Origin: Strigamia acuminata
Lineage: Eukaryota; Arthropoda; Chilopoda; Geophilomorpha; Linotaeniidae
NCBI GenBank assembly: GCA_949358305.1
Contig: OX442323.1
Location: 4,278,001 to 4,342,000 of the forward strand
Length of the DNA stretch: 64,000 nucleotides
Direction: 5' to 3'
The notes beneath the pieces were generated by a model, which saw nothing but the letters and a program-made list of their open reading frames with translations, ran no database searches and was not told where the DNA came from. Below are positions 1 to 11,649 of this stretch, in pieces; position 1 is the first letter of the stretch, and each line of letters starts with the position of its first letter. The translations under genes and the position numbers were made by a program.

Positions 1-2
1 TA

Positions 3-2252
3 CTTGAGATGTTGAGAGCAATATTGAAAGATTGCAAACTGCCAAAGATTTTCTGGGCAGAGTGCGCATCGTCAGTGGCGCACATCCGCAACAGGTGCAA
101 ATCGTCAGTTCACGGACGCACACCATTTGAGATATGGTTTGGGAGAAAACCAAATTTGAAATATTTGAGAAGATTTGGATGTATAGCATATGTGCTAATT
201 AAGGACCACAAACGAAAGAAATTGGATCCCAAAGCAGAAAAAGCAGTATTCATTGGATACTCAAATACGAGGAAGGCGTACCGGATTTACCACCCAGAAA
301 GTGATTCGATAAGCGAAGAAATCGATGTAAAATTTGACGAGAGTAAAACGGGCGCAGATCTGCTGAATGGAGAAAATAAAGATGATGAAGAGATTGAAAC
401 AGTCAAAATCGATCTGAACTGCGAAGAAAATGAAGATGAAGCAAATGACAGCGAGGAAGAGCAAAACGAAATAAATGAAGAAGAAGATGAAACAAATGAA
501 CCGGAGGACAACACGGAAGAAAACGACACAGAGGTCGAACGTGATGAACCACCACAAAGAGGGCGACCAGCGGGGGTGACCAGGGAAATGAAGTTGGTCG
601 CAGATACGATGCAAAGAGAGGAACGTGAACGACAGTTAGTCGCCCAAGGAGCACGTAGATCAGAGAGAATTAAGACGAAACAAATGGCACTACTAGTAGA
701 AGAAATCTTAACGCCGAAAAATTTCCACGAAGCAACAAACTCCCATCACGCGACGGAATGGAAGGCCGCGATGGATGACGAAATGAGTTCGATGAAACAA
801 CACGGAGTGTGGAAAATAGGAAAATTGCCAAAAGGAAAGAAGGCGGTGAAATCCAAGTGGGTTTATAAAGTGAAGTTAAATTCCGAGGGGGAACCGGAAA
901 GATTCCGAGCAAGACTAGTAGCCACTGGATACTCGCAGAAATTCGGGGACGATTACGAGCTGACCTTCGCCCCGGTTATCCGAATAGAGACTTTGAGAAT
1001 GCTGATCAATGTAGCAGCAAAAATAAACAGACCATTGAAGCAACATGACGTAAAAGCCGCATATCTTCACGGCAAGCTAAAAGAAGTAATATTTATGATG
1101 CAGCCGGAAGGATACGTTGAAGGAGGAAAAGGACATGTGTGCCAACTAATTAAGAGCATCTATGGATTGAAACAGGCAGGGAGATGTTGGTTTGAGATGT
1201 TAGATAAAACATTGAAGAAAATTGGATTTAGACCATCTCCAGAGGACCCATGCCTTTATGTGATTTTTATTGATGGCAACTTTATGTTCCTAGGCGTGTA
1301 CGTGGACGATGACTTATCTTTGGCATCCACAGACGAATTTGAGACGGAACTAATGTCAAAAATGAAGGAAGAAATTGAGTTCGTGAGCATAGGCAGACTG
1401 GAATACATCCTGGGAATCCAAGTCGAGTATAAAAATGAAAGAATCAGCATCCACCAAGGTGGATACATCAAAAGATTGGTGGAGAGTGAAGGATTGGAGG
1501 GATGCAATGCGGCAATAACACCAGTGAACCCCAATCAGAACTTGGACGAATTTGACGAAAGCGAAAAGGTTGATGCAACACAGTACCAGGAACTGCTGGG
1601 CAAGATGATGTACCTTGCCACACACACAAGACCAGACCTAAGTTTCCCAATGAGCCTGTTATCGCAATATAACAAGGACCCACGAAAGATTCATTTTACA
1701 GCATTGAAGCGTGTGCTGAGATACCTGAAGGGGACGGTGGACTACAAGCTGAGCTACGGGAGAGAAGAGAGCCATATCCATGGTTACTCGGACGCAAGTT
1801 GGGACCGGACATCGAACGCACGATCGTTCTCCGGATTCATCACACTTGACGGGAGTTCGATTATTAACTGGAAATGCCAGAAACAAGCGATAGTCGCGAT
1901 GTCGAGTACAGAGAGTGAGCTCTTGGCGCTGACCGAAGGAGTGCGAGAATTAATTTGGTTGAAACAACTCGCAATTGGACTAAATGGAGAAGTCGACGAC
2001 GGAAATGCCACAACGATGCACTGTGACAGTTTGAACGCAGTGAAACTGTTGCGAGGCGGTGCACAGAAGACGAGGACCAAGCACTTGAATCGAAAAGTGC
2101 ATTTCATTAAGCAAGAGATCGAGGATGGAAACATTATCGTGGAACATGTCGCAAGCCAAGACATGTTAGCAGACTTTTTAACGAAGCCTTTAGCCGGACC
2201 TGCACTGAACGGAATACTAGAAGCATTAGGACTAAAGACTGTGGGGGAATAA
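3..2252 (+). CDS. pol: Copia-type retrotransposon polyprotein, 3' part (integrase C-terminus, reverse transcriptase, RNase H)
   Basis: The frame is open at the window edge, so the true start, gag, protease and integrase core lie to the left; residues here are numbered from the first ATG at 9. Residues 1-110 match the Copia integrase C-terminal region (WFGRKPNLKYLRRFGC, FIGYSNTRKAYRIY). Residues about 110-180 are a Glu/Asp-rich linker. Reverse transcriptase of the RVT_2 type spans about 240-490, with KSKWVYKVK, RARLVATGYSQ, DVKAAYLHGKL, IYGLKQAGRCW and the catalytic YVDD at 431-434. RNase H follows, with GYSDASWD (D595), SSTESELLAL (E635/E637), MHCDS (D673) and a typical end, KHLNRKVHFIKQE...ADFLTKPLAG. 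The frame is uninterrupted for about 750 codons and is followed by a polypurine tract and LTR, so the element is young and possibly intact. Known for the family: domain order IN-RT-RH defines Ty1/Copia. Confidence 0.96.
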   Translation, partial: LEMLRAILKDCKLPKIFWAECASSVAHIRNRCKSSVHGRTPFEIWFGRKPNLKYLRRFGCIAYVLIKDHKRKKLDPKAEKAVFIGYSNTRKAYRIYHPESDSISEEIDVKFDESKTGADLLNGENKDDEEIETVKIDLNCEENEDEANDSEEEQNEINEEEDETNEPEDNTEENDTEVERDEPPQRGRPAGVTREMKLVADTMQREERERQLVAQGARRSERIKTKQMALLVEEILTPKNFHEATNSHHATEWKAAMDDEMSSMKQHGVWKIGKLPKGKKAVKSKWVYKVKLNSEGEPERFRARLVATGYSQKFGDDYELTFAPVIRIETLRMLINVAAKINRPLKQHDVKAAYLHGKLKEVIFMMQPEGYVEGGKGHVCQLIKSIYGLKQAGRCWFEMLDKTLKKIGFRPSPEDPCLYVIFIDGNFMFLGVYVDDDLSLASTDEFETELMSKMKEEIEFVSIGRLEYILGIQVEYKNERISIHQGGYIKRLVESEGLEGCNAAITPVNPNQNLDEFDESEKVDATQYQELLGKMMYLATHTRPDLSFPMSLLSQYNKDPRKIHFTALKRVLRYLKGTVDYKLSYGREESHIHGYSDASWDRTSNARSFSGFITLDGSSIINWKCQKQAIVAMSSTESELLALTEGVRELIWLKQLAIGLNGEVDDGNATTMHCDSLNAVKLLRGGAQKTRTKHLNRKVHFIKQEIEDGNIIVEHVASQDMLADFLTKPLAGPALNGILEALGLKTVGE

Positions 2253-2337
2253 TGACTTTATTGTGTGCAGTGTTCATATTGATTGTTTTTATATAATTGT
2301 GTTTTTGAGAAGTGTTTTTGTGATGAAATCGAATTGT

Positions 2338-2353
2338 TGATTTTGGGGGAATT
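2338..2353 (+). other. Polypurine tract of the Copia element
   Basis: A G-rich run (GATTTTGGGGGAATT) sits immediately before the LTR start TGTTGGG. This is the expected primer position for plus-strand DNA synthesis. Confidence 0.75.
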
Positions 2354-2564
2354 TGTTGGGATTATTTGATGTGGAAAATCACCACTTGATGTCATTGTGT
2401 AATTGATGTAGTTTGAGTTTTTTTATATCCTGTGGTGACACTCCTACCATATATGGAGTGAACATCCTTCCTGTGTTTTTTCCCCACTCTTTCACTTGAT
2501 GTAGAACAGTGAGGTTGCTCTAACCTTGTATTAAACTTCAACCGTTATTTCCATATTCATAACA
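2354..2564 (+). repeat. 3' LTR of the Copia element (211 bp)
   Basis: It starts TGTTGGGATT and ends TTCATAACA, giving the TG...CA ends and the short TGTT/AACA inverted repeat usual for Copia LTRs. It directly follows the polypurine tract. It contains a TATA-like stretch (TTTTTTATATCC) near 2420-2430. The five bases after it, GATTT, would be one copy of the target duplication, but the left copy is outside the window. Confidence 0.8.
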
Positions 2565-2569
2565 GATTT

Positions 2570-2984
2570 CAATTTAGGTGTTTAATTTAGAAAACATGAA
2601 TATTTTAATGTGAGGTGGAAATTGGAGATAAAAATGAAGGTTCTTTTGAATTTTCTTATTTGGGTGTGAAGAAATTGATTTGAAAAGATGTCAGATGTAA
2701 TAAGTTTTGTAGTTGGCAGAAGGGGACCTCGAGGAGGATGGAAATGAAGGATGGCTGGCCTTACTGCCCACAAAATTGGCTTTAGCATGTGAGGTGGAGG
2801 TTAGAGGGAAAGCATGGGAAGCAATAATAAAAATAGCAGGAATGAAAAGTCTAAATAATGTATAAAGGACAGATGGAATATAGTGAGTATGAATTGTTGA
2901 AACAATAAGCAAGGTTGAGAAGTAGGGTTGAGAGGAAATTGAATAGGGAAATAAGAAATAGTAGAAGTTTGTGGTTTTTATTTT
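2570..2984. other. Flank of the Copia insertion, no gene seen
   Basis: Purine-rich plus strand with no long or family-like reading frame on either strand. Confidence 0.5.
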
Positions 2985-3795
2985 ATTTTGGCTCAGTAGT
3001 GAACATTTTTATGTTTGTTTTTGATTCTTGATTTTTGATTTTGTTTTTTATTTTTTATTTTGTTTTTATGATGTTTTTCTTTGGTTTTTCTAGTTTTTCT
3101 TTGGTTATTTTAGTTTTTCTAGTTTTTCTAGTTTTTCTAGTTTTAGTTCTAGTTTTTCTAGTTTTTATTTGGTTTTTTTTAGTTATTATTTGGTTTTTCT
3201 TTAGTTTTTCTTTGGTTTTTCTAATTTTTTTGTGGTTTTTCTGATTTTTCTTTGGTGTTTCTGATTTTTCTTTGGTTTTTCTAATTTTTTTGTGGTTTTT
3301 GTGGTTTTTCTTTGGTTTTTTTTTATTTTTCTTTAATTTTTCTGATTTTTCTTTGGTTTTTCTGATTTTTCTTTGGTTTTTCTGGTTTTTCTTTGGTTTT
3401 TTTTTTATTTTTCTTTGGTTTTCTGATTTTTCTTTGGTTTTTCTGATTTTTCTTTGGTTTTTCTGGTTTTTCTTTGGTGTTTCTGATTTTTCTTTGGTTT
3501 TTCTAATTTTTTTGTGGTTTTTCTGGTTTTTCTTTGGTTTTTTTTTTATTTTTCTTTGGTTTTTCTGATTTTTCTTTGGTTTTTTTTTATTTTTCTTTGG
3601 TTTTTCTGATTTTTCTTTGGTTTTATGGTTTTTCTTTGGTTTTTTTTATTTTTCTTTGGTTTTTCTGATTTTTCTTTGGTTTTATGGTTTTTCTTTGGTT
3701 TTTTTTTCTTTTTCTTTGGTTTTCTGATTTTTTTTTTGTTTTTCTGATTTTTCTTTGGTTTTTCTGATTATTTTTTGGTTTATCTGATTTTAATT
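2985..3795. repeat. T-rich minisatellite, unit about 20 bp
   Basis: Dozens of variant units of the type TTTTTCTTTGGTTTTTCTGA, about 0.8 kb in all. T-tracts recur roughly every 10 bp. The array keeps frames open by composition only (Phe/Leu/Trp-rich translation), so I do not call a protein. Confidence 0.9.
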
Positions 3796-4482
3796 TTTAA
3801 ATTGTTTCTACATGTTTCCTTGTTCCTACTTTTTAGCTCATTTGTTTCTGTACTTTAAAACTTTAATTGGAATAATGGAAATGGGAATACCGTAGTTTCT
3901 TTTTCCTTCATTAATTTGAAATTAAAAAGAAAAGTGATAGTAGTGCAAAACTCCTTCCAACTTCACAGGTGAGGTGATGGTGCAATGCAGGTTTGGAGGT
4001 TATTCACCATTAAAACCTGAAGGAGTAATTTTTATGTACTCATGCATAGTAAATGTGTTGGTGCATGAAATTCTGTAATTAGTTAGTTGGTAATTGGAAG
4101 AGATCCAACATTTATTTCGAGATAGGAATTTTTAAAATTGCTCTTTAAGTTGCAAGTTTGTTATTGCCTCGTGTCTTCTGACCTTTGTTGCTAGGTAGAA
4201 ATGTTGAGATCTGCTGTTTAAACCTACGGTGCTATTTGGAAATTAAATATTATAGTTGGGGAGTAAAGTTTGATGTTTGTAATTAATCATGAGTGCATTC
4301 TTATGATTTTCACATAGCTTGCATGAGGGAAAAAGAATTTCCTCTTGTTTAATATAAAATATTCAAAATGTTTTCTTACTTATATACACTTTTATGCTTA
4401 AAATAGACAAAAAAAAACCAAATTTTCTTGAAAACTGAGATTATAATTATAAAAAAAGTTCAAACTGAATAATGAACTAGTA
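3796..4482. other. AT-rich intergenic sequence
   Basis: No coding or repeat signal that I can support. Confidence 0.5.
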
Positions 4483-4850
4483 CAGTCGAACCTCATTATA
4501 ACGAAAGGTGATGTAGAGTTTTTTAAGACGGAGCGTGTCATCTAGCGCGACATTATCTACCGCAACATCAATGTGACTCAGAAAGCTGCATATGGTGTAT
4601 TTGAACCACAAGGAATTGTGCAGGTTTAAGCCACTTATTGGAATTAAATTATCATTTCAGTGATGTAAATTAAATCATTTCCTGTGGCTGGTAACATTTC
4701 AGCCAATGACTTGCATGAATTGTTGATAATTCAGATTATGATAAGTCAAATAATTCATTTGGTTGTATTATGCGACTATACGTATTTTGGGTTTTTCTTT
4801 CGAACCGATTTCTCGGGTCCCTTGTAATTCGTTACAACGAAGTTTGACTG
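4483..4850. mobile_element. Short pogo/Tigger-like element (MITE)
   Basis: It begins CAGTCGAACCTCATTATAAC and ends with the imperfect reverse complement (GTTACAACGAAGTTTGACTG). It is flanked by TA on both sides (4481-4482 and 4851-4852), as Tc1/mariner/pogo transposition leaves. Its middle (about 4630-4760) closely matches 49,980-50,122 inside the 2 kb element at 49,779, so this copy looks like an internally deleted member of the same family. No transposase frame. Confidence 0.8.
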
Positions 4851-4852
4851 TA

Positions 4853-5470
4853 TTTCCAAATTGTTAATTTTTATTTCAACTTTGTTGTAGTTCCGCAAAC
4901 TCTTAAGCGAAGCATCTTAAATGTACATCACAGTCATGTTTTGATATGAAAACAGCCTGAACGGAATCCAAAAAGGCAATCCATTCACTTGTTTCACTTA
5001 TTTGACATTTTGCTCTCTTCAAAACTACTTTTCTTTCATTCGCATCGTGCACAAGACTGTAAATCTGCCATCTTTTTTTCTCCACCTTAAAAATATGTTC
5101 ACAGTTGACTCATTGTTCACAATCCGTTGAGCGAAATCGATTCACCTCACTTGAGAACTTGTAGTGCCAGCCATAGCACGTGTAATATCCATATGCTTTA
5201 AGACATTATAATGTTTTCTTTTTCTTAAAAGGCGGCTGGGAAATTCATATTAAATTTAAATTTATTTTTTAATAAAATGTTAAGCAATACATTCCCCCCC
5301 TCTTTAATCTTTATGGCAGATTTCCTTGATGGATGAATCTACATTCGTGTTTAAAAAAAAACAAGAAAAGTTTTGTATTCATACGCAATATGATGTCAAG
5401 TGTGCATACTTATACGCAGATTTACGCGACGGGCTATTCGCGCGTCGAGTGAAAAGACGCGTCAGTAAAG
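4853..5470. other. Intergenic sequence
   Basis: No supported gene. A short open stretch on the minus strand (4903-5085) has no recognisable motif. Confidence 0.4.
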
Positions 5471-5505
5471 GCAAAGGAAAGAGACTGTGAAAACTGGCGT
5501 TTTCC

Positions 5506-5740
5506 TTCAAATTCACATTTCCATTTACAAAGAAGCCAGAGACATTTTAGAAATACCAACTAAAAACGCTTGGAATCTACATTTTGGTGCCGAAACTCGG
5601 GAGTACCCCAAGAAATAACCATTACAAGTGAATGTATAAACTTCATGGTGGCAGCACGTTTCAATTTTTCTTCAAATTTCTATTTACAAAGAAGCCAGAG
5701 ACATTTTAGAAATACCAACTAAAAACGCTTGGAATCTACA
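5506..5740 (+). mobile_element. LTR-retrotransposon remnant with primer-binding site
   Basis: Two direct copies of about 70-76 bp (5506-5581 and 5671-5740) end in GCTTGGAATCTACA. Straight after the first comes TGGTGCCGAAACTCGGGA (5585-5602), which has the form of a tRNA primer-binding site of Gypsy/BEL-type elements. I read this as an LTR edge plus leader, partly duplicated. No gag or pol is left nearby, so the superfamily cannot be set. Confidence 0.5.
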
Positions 5741-5744
5741 GAGA

Positions 5745-6722
5745 CTGTAAATAAACATCTCATTTAAATGATTGGAGTCGCTGAACGTTTTAAAAGTATT
5801 GACTAAATTATTGGGCAAGAGCGAAATTGAAAAATCAAAGCGGCTTCAAAGTGTGTGCGACTGGCATAAGGCATACATCAGTTGATGGAGACTCGCATTA
5901 GTATGCACTGAAGCAGAGCTGGCTGGCGTTATTGGTTGAGTACCCATTTTGCTCCGTGTCTATCAATTCACACAGGCATTGATGAATTGGCAGGTGGGAA
6001 GTCACGAAAAAATGTGACAGCAACTTCCTCTGACTGGGCTGTGTTCTTGTACACACCAGAAGCGCCCAATATTCTTTTTTTCTCGACTGCGTGGCGGGGA
6101 AACGAGAAAGACAAGTCAGGCTTGTCTTGATTCACAGCAACCAATCGCGAGTTAATCAAGTGTAAAACGAGAAATCTGTTCTTCAGGGAGAAAATTGTGG
6201 TGGTTGTAAACATGGTCTATGTAGTAAAACGAAGAGATTTTTTCTTTTTCTTTATTTTTTTTGGAATGTGTAATGAGATTGCGATCGGGGTCTGTGAATT
6301 TTTTTTATTTATTTTTAAGTTGAGATAGAAAAGTGTTTGGGGTTTGCAGGATTTGGAAGCATTTGTGGAAAACCATTAGGTTTAGGTGTTGAGTCGATTT
6401 ATCTGATGTTCACCTTTGGGAATTGATTGGGTACGTAGTAATGGAACACGAGTTGGGATTTGATTTGATGGTGATTAGATGAGGGCCAATTGTAGATTGA
6501 TATTTGTTTTTCAGCAATTGTGGAAATTAAACAATAATATCTTTAGATCAAATTATATCGCTAGTGTTGTTTGTTTTGAGTGTCACCTGGATCCAATATG
6601 CAAATCCCGAATGAGGGTCTCTCACCAGGGGGAGTTCTTGTAATCTCGTGACCCAGAACATGACTTGTACACTTCCATTTTGGACACCAAAAGACCGCAA
6701 GACGTGTGCGAATAAAGAAAAG
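5745..6722. other. Intergenic sequence
   Basis: Short open frames only (for example plus 5936-6130); none resembles a known family. Confidence 0.4.
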
Positions 6723-6736
6723 CTACTTTAAACTAG

Positions 6737-7455
6737 ACTTTGACCGATATCGATATTTTGCAGTATTGCCGATACCGATAATCGGCAACTGAATATCGGC
6801 CGATACCGATACCTGCGCCGATATTAAAATTAAAATTAGAAACGTGGCAATATCGGTATCGGCCATGCAAGAAAATAGAGAGTTTGCGGGATGCATTTTT
6901 CCCTTATTTTTCTCTACGTTACACTATTTTAGTGCCATATCGTAAGGTAAAAATCTTTAGTGTATCGTTTTCAACACTAAATTAAAATATAGTGCAGCCA
7001 ATCAGAATTGAGAACACTATATTGTTAGCTCTGCCCATTGCAAATGGCGATTATTTTGTTGTCCCGATCAAACACATCACAGTCACAGGTATGTAAGTTA
7101 CTTGTAGATTGAATGATAAGTGAAGCCCAAAATTGAATTTTTGGCCCAAAACCATACTTTATAGGCATAATAATGGTATTTTATGCAGAAATTTGCACAT
7201 TTACGCCTCCAAATTAAATTTTTAGGCCCAAAATTACTAACTGTCAGGAGTTGGCTGAAATAGTGTAGTGATAAGGAAAAAGTGCAGCCTGCAAAAACTT
7301 AATTTATCATTTTTTCCTTACACTATTTTTATACCGTATAGTCTTTAACTGTAAGGGAAAAATGCATCTCGCAAACTCTCTAATATCGGATCCGATATCG
7401 GTACATACCGAAATATCGGCCAATAGCTGAAACCGATACCGGTATTGGTCAAAGT
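6737..7455. mobile_element. TIR element rich in CCGATATCGG words, outer of a nested pair
   Basis: The ends are ACTTTGACCGAT and ATTGGTCAAAGT, with palindromic GATACCGATA/TATCGGCC words just inside both ends. The flanks carry the same 11 bp, CTACTTTAAAC, at 6723-6733 and 7456-7466, a probable target duplication (three extra bases TAG on the left). This size fits a Mutator- or hAT-like non-autonomous element, but the superfamily is uncertain. It is interrupted by a second element at 6878-7380. Confidence 0.65.
6878..7380. mobile_element. Nested TIR element with TA target site
   Basis: It starts GAGAGTTTGCGGGATGCATT and ends with the reverse complement (one mismatch across 28 bp). It is flanked by TA on each side (6876-6877, 7381-7382). 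At 503 bp with no coding frame, it is a Tc1/mariner-type MITE by target site. It lies inside the element at 6737-7455 and so is the younger insertion. Confidence 0.75.
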
Positions 7456-7469
7456 CTACTTTAAACATT

Positions 7470-9660
7470 ACGAATTTAGGCAAATTTTTTCCAACGATTT
7501 CCAACAGCTAGCAGTATCGATTAATATCGATTCGTTGTCGTAATATCGAATAACGAATTCTTGTACATTGCACTTTGCCCAATCCTTCCTTAAATTTATT
7601 CAGCTCAAAATAACCTCATTAGTTGCTTCATCTTCACAAGTGTCGGTTCTCACAACAATATATACTTTTTCTTTGCAGGTTTGATCCGTGCAAGAATTTG
7701 GGAAAAATGGATGGAACGGTCGGTGAGTTGGGTGTGAGTGGATGGTTTATGATTGGGCATAAGTGAAATGGGGGGAAAAGTGTTGGTAAGTTGTTATACA
7801 TCAAAGTAGTTTCTCAAGTCTGAGCCCCTCGAACGATTATGGCTCGATTCCATTTCCATCATTTTTCGCTTCCAACGTGACTTGTCATCACCAAAGTGGA
7901 AGTGATGTCAACAGGCCAGAAAACCGTTCAATTGAGCAGCAGCGGTCAACTGGTGGGACGAGATTCAGTGCCTTGAGCAACACTTGACTGATTGCTCACT
8001 CCTAGCCTTGGGTTGAGTGGACCCTGCATTACGGTTTGTTGTGTGCCTCGACTTCGTGTAAACCATTTGCTGCTACAAATTGATAAGGAAACAGCACACA
8101 CTGAATAATTTCTTCTTTCAATTTCCCCACTGCAACAATTATTAGAAAATTGGCTTTGAGGGAACGGTAAGTTTTCGTACAAGGTGTTTCTCCGCAATGG
8201 GATTCAACATGATGCGTTTGTTAACTTAGTTCTGCCTTTCTTATAAGCAGTAAGTGCGTTCGAAACGTCATTAAAACGAGTGAAAACACATTTACACGAA
8301 TTAATGTGTGTAAATGTTGTGCAAATTGGTTAAACGGAAACGAACTGCACAAACCCTGGCGTGCAAACCAACTATTTTGGCGCCATCTTGGATTGTTGCT
8401 TCAATTTTTAATGTGGATATAACAGAATCTAGTATTCGTCTACATAACAATCATATTGTTACATATGTGCTAATTTATTTACACTTGAATTTACACTGAA
8501 ATTTACACAGAAATTTATTTTTAAACCCGAAAACGACTTAGCATGGTTCTGCGCGGTGTTTTCCTAGAACGTAATTTGAGGAAATAAAGCATGGTAATCT
8601 GTGGCAGTAAAATGACTGTTACCACGCCAATTTAAAAATATATAAGTTAAAAAATAGAATTTCTCTGTTTGAGTGAAAGTGGATTAGAAGTGCAGAGTTT
8701 CTGGTTGGAATTGAACGTTTGTATATTTTTTGTTGAGTTGGACACCAGTGGGGGGGGGGCGAGATCGATGCACAGTGTTGGTAAATTGAAAAGTGTGTTT
8801 GATTCCATCACAGTGCAAGCTGGTCGAGTTTGCATTTCAAGTGGAAAACGCCAGAAATGGCATTGGTGACGAAAACAGATGATAAATCTGGCCCAGCCGC
8901 AAGCAAGCAAGCGGTGGGAACCGGGAAGGAAGGGGATAGTAGATAGAGAGAGGTTTTATCGCTGTAACCAATCTGAAAGCGATGCTCTTGCATGTCATCA
9001 ATCACGCGAAAAGCAAACCGATGCAATGTTTGACACAATAAAAGGGTTCAAACTCAAGAAATGTGCGTTTAGTTCTTCTTTTTTTTCATTTTAAATATTG
9101 ATGTAACAAAAAAATGTTTTCACTTGAGCATTTTCGGTCTTTCGGCTTGAAATAAAGAATGAAAATGGATCATAAAAATGAAGTTTATGGTTAAACCACT
9201 TTGGAGTGATTAAGTAAAAACCCCAAGCTGTAAAAGTGGATGAGTTTCGCACTCATTCCAATGTTTAGTGTAAGTTAGTGTCACTTTAAGGGGCCCTTTT
9301 AAATTCATTTTGAGGTGTGCTTTAGAAGGGGCTTGTTTAACACGTGGTTGTGAGTGGGTTTTGGGGTGTGACCAATTTTCTTTGTATTGAATTAAAGTGA
9401 CAATAAATTATGCATTGTTGGATGCAATTTGTAATTGATGCTAGTCATTATGCGTGTCAGTCGTAATTCCCAGTTTAGTTGTAGCTCTTTAATTGTGTTG
9501 TTATTATGTTTCATTCCATTACTTGATGAAATGATTGGTTCGTCGAGTTTGGTGGTGAGTGATTATTGTTCGATGGAAAAATAATTTCGGAATGAATGTA
9601 ATGCTGAAATTGTGTGTGTCTATAAAGGTTTTTATGGATTTCAACAGGAAAATGAGTTAG
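7470..9660. other. Gene-poor interval
   Basis: No gene I can support. It includes a G-run near 8750-8759 and one splice-bounded candidate exon at 7677-7719 (see findings). Confidence 0.4.
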
Positions 9661-9664
9661 ATGT

Positions 9665-9995
9665 AGTGAAATTTAGTGTTAAAAACAGTGAAATTTTATT
9701 TTAAAATTGTGAAAATTAGCTTCAAATGGTGGAAAATAGTATGAAATATTGGAAATTAGCTGGAAATAGTGAAAGTCAGCTTCAATTTAGTGAAAATTAG
9801 CTTAAAATAGTGAAAATCTGCTTAAAAATAGGGAAAATCAGCTTAAAAATAGTGAAAATTACATTAAAAATATGGAAAAGCAGCTTAAAATAGTGAAAAA
9901 CAGCTTAAAAATAGGGAAAAGCAGCTCAAAAATAGTGAAAATGAGCTTAAAAGTTGTGAATATCAGCTTAAAAATTGTGAAAATAAGTAGTGTGT
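9665..9995. repeat. A-rich minisatellite, unit about 20-21 bp
   Basis: Degenerate units of the form AGTGAAAATTAGCTTAAAAAT repeat about 15 times. A looser continuation of the same words is seen at about 10,190-10,300. A-tracts recur about every 10 bp. Confidence 0.85.
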
Positions 9996-11245
9996 ACTGC
10001 ACTAAATGCATTCTTGGTGCTGGGAGACAACAATTAACGATGAGCATTGTTAAGTCAAAAATACCAGTGGTTTTTTAATATGCAAAAATACAGAGGGCGC
10101 TGATACTTGACAGTGTCACAAAATTACAAGAGTGTTTTGAGGAGAAGCGAATACAGCAATAAGCTTCAAAAGTAACTAAATGTATCTCAATTTTGGAAAT
10201 TAGTCAAGATTAGCTTTTAAAATGGTGAAAATTGGCTTTAAAAGAATTTAGATAACATTTAAAGTGGCTTTAAAAATATGCTTAAAATCACGAACATTAG
10301 CCAGTTTATCTGCAATTTTAGTGTTTTCTGAACTATGTGTTGCTAACTTTGCTGCTAGCCTGCCAAGTCTGCCCACTGTTAGAGTAAATCCATTTCTTCT
10401 CTTTCTGTAATTTTGTATAAAATTCCACTTAAACCAGGCCTTGAGTTTAATGTGACTACTTATTTGAAATTGAATCCCAGCCTATTTACAATTTAAACAG
10501 AAGCAATTTGTTTTATAAAACTCAACTATTTTTTTTTAAATAAAACTGCCCAGACTTGTTGTTGGTGTTATTCATCACTAGATTTGTATCAGGTGCTGTT
10601 TACAAGACCAGAAAAGTTGGCAAGAATGTGGTTGGTGATCCAATGGGCTTTCCATTGAAATTGGCTTTTAAAGTTTAAACTACATTACTATCAGCAAGCA
10701 CACATTTTCTTTTCCTGTTGGTTGTGGCTCGGATCGAATAGCTGTGATTAGAGAAACACTAGAAGGGTAACTGGATGAGCTTCATTTTGACCACAAACAT
10801 AATGCATTGAGTGTGAGTGTGAGTGTGATCAATTGCACTGTTGTTGTAGGAGGTTCGGATTGCAGTCGGCAGAGGGAGTTTTCTGCATTTTATTAGTGCA
10901 AGAGGAGAAGTAAATGGAGCAAAGAAGATTATTTGGTATATTTATATGAATTTTAGGTTGTTTGAAGTTCAATAAAACTGCTATAAATCGGATCTTGCGG
11001 AATCAGAGTTTCGGCTTTTTGGGGATGCGAAGAACAATTTAAATACAAACGGGTCTGATCATCTGTAGTGACTTTCCAGCTGCTCGCTTCTTTTTTCTGC
11101 ATAGTATTTTTATAGTATTTCAATGTTTCTAGGCACATTTAGACTAAACAACATATTTCAATGGCTTTTAACCCTCAGAGGACTACTCTTTGGTGTTCAC
11201 AATGTACCAATTTCGGTGCAAAATAATTATGTGAAAACTATACTC
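9996..11245. other. Intergenic sequence
   Basis: Apart from scattered minisatellite-like units at 10,190-10,300, nothing is recognised. Confidence 0.4.
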
Positions 11246-11649
11246 TTTCCGCACTCAAGAGGAGCCCTGGAAGCTGGGCTCCCATTGGCTCTATTTAATT
11301 ACTCAGAACTGCAGTTGAACTACTGCTACAAGGAAAAGTAGTTCCTTATGATTTTTAGTCTATTCGTGAATAATTATGGTTGAAATGATGTACATTGATT
11401 GTTATTATGTAATAAAATGTTTTTTCTATCTTTAAAATAAAGTTTTATGTTTTTTTTAGTTAAAACGAATTTCTTTTTATTTTATTGCTTGCAGTGTCTG
11501 GAGAGCACATGTTATTTTAGCCGATCTATTACAATGTCTGTACACCATCACAAGTCTGGTGTTTTGGGTCTTCTTTTTGTATCAGTACTCAAGTGAAATG
11601 GCTTGGCCAATGGGAGCCCAGCTTCCAGGGCTCCTCTTGAGTGCGGAAA
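11246..11649. mobile_element. Foldback element with perfect 44 bp arms
   Basis: The arm 11246-11289 (starting TTTCCGCACTCAAGAGGAGC and ending CCCATTGGC) is repeated as an exact reverse complement at 11606-11649. The 316 bp between is AT-rich and non-coding. The perfect identity suggests a recent insertion or hairpin-driven correction. Target duplication not identified. Confidence 0.65.

Noticed and set aside
261-1625. Several minus-strand open frames of 80-120 codons
   Set aside because: They lie antisense to the Copia polyprotein and have no motif of their own.
3035-3568. Open frames of 69 and 98 codons, Phe/Leu/Trp-rich, resembling a membrane protein
   Set aside because: They are translations of the T-rich minisatellite; the unit length drifts and the frame is kept only because stops are rare in this composition.
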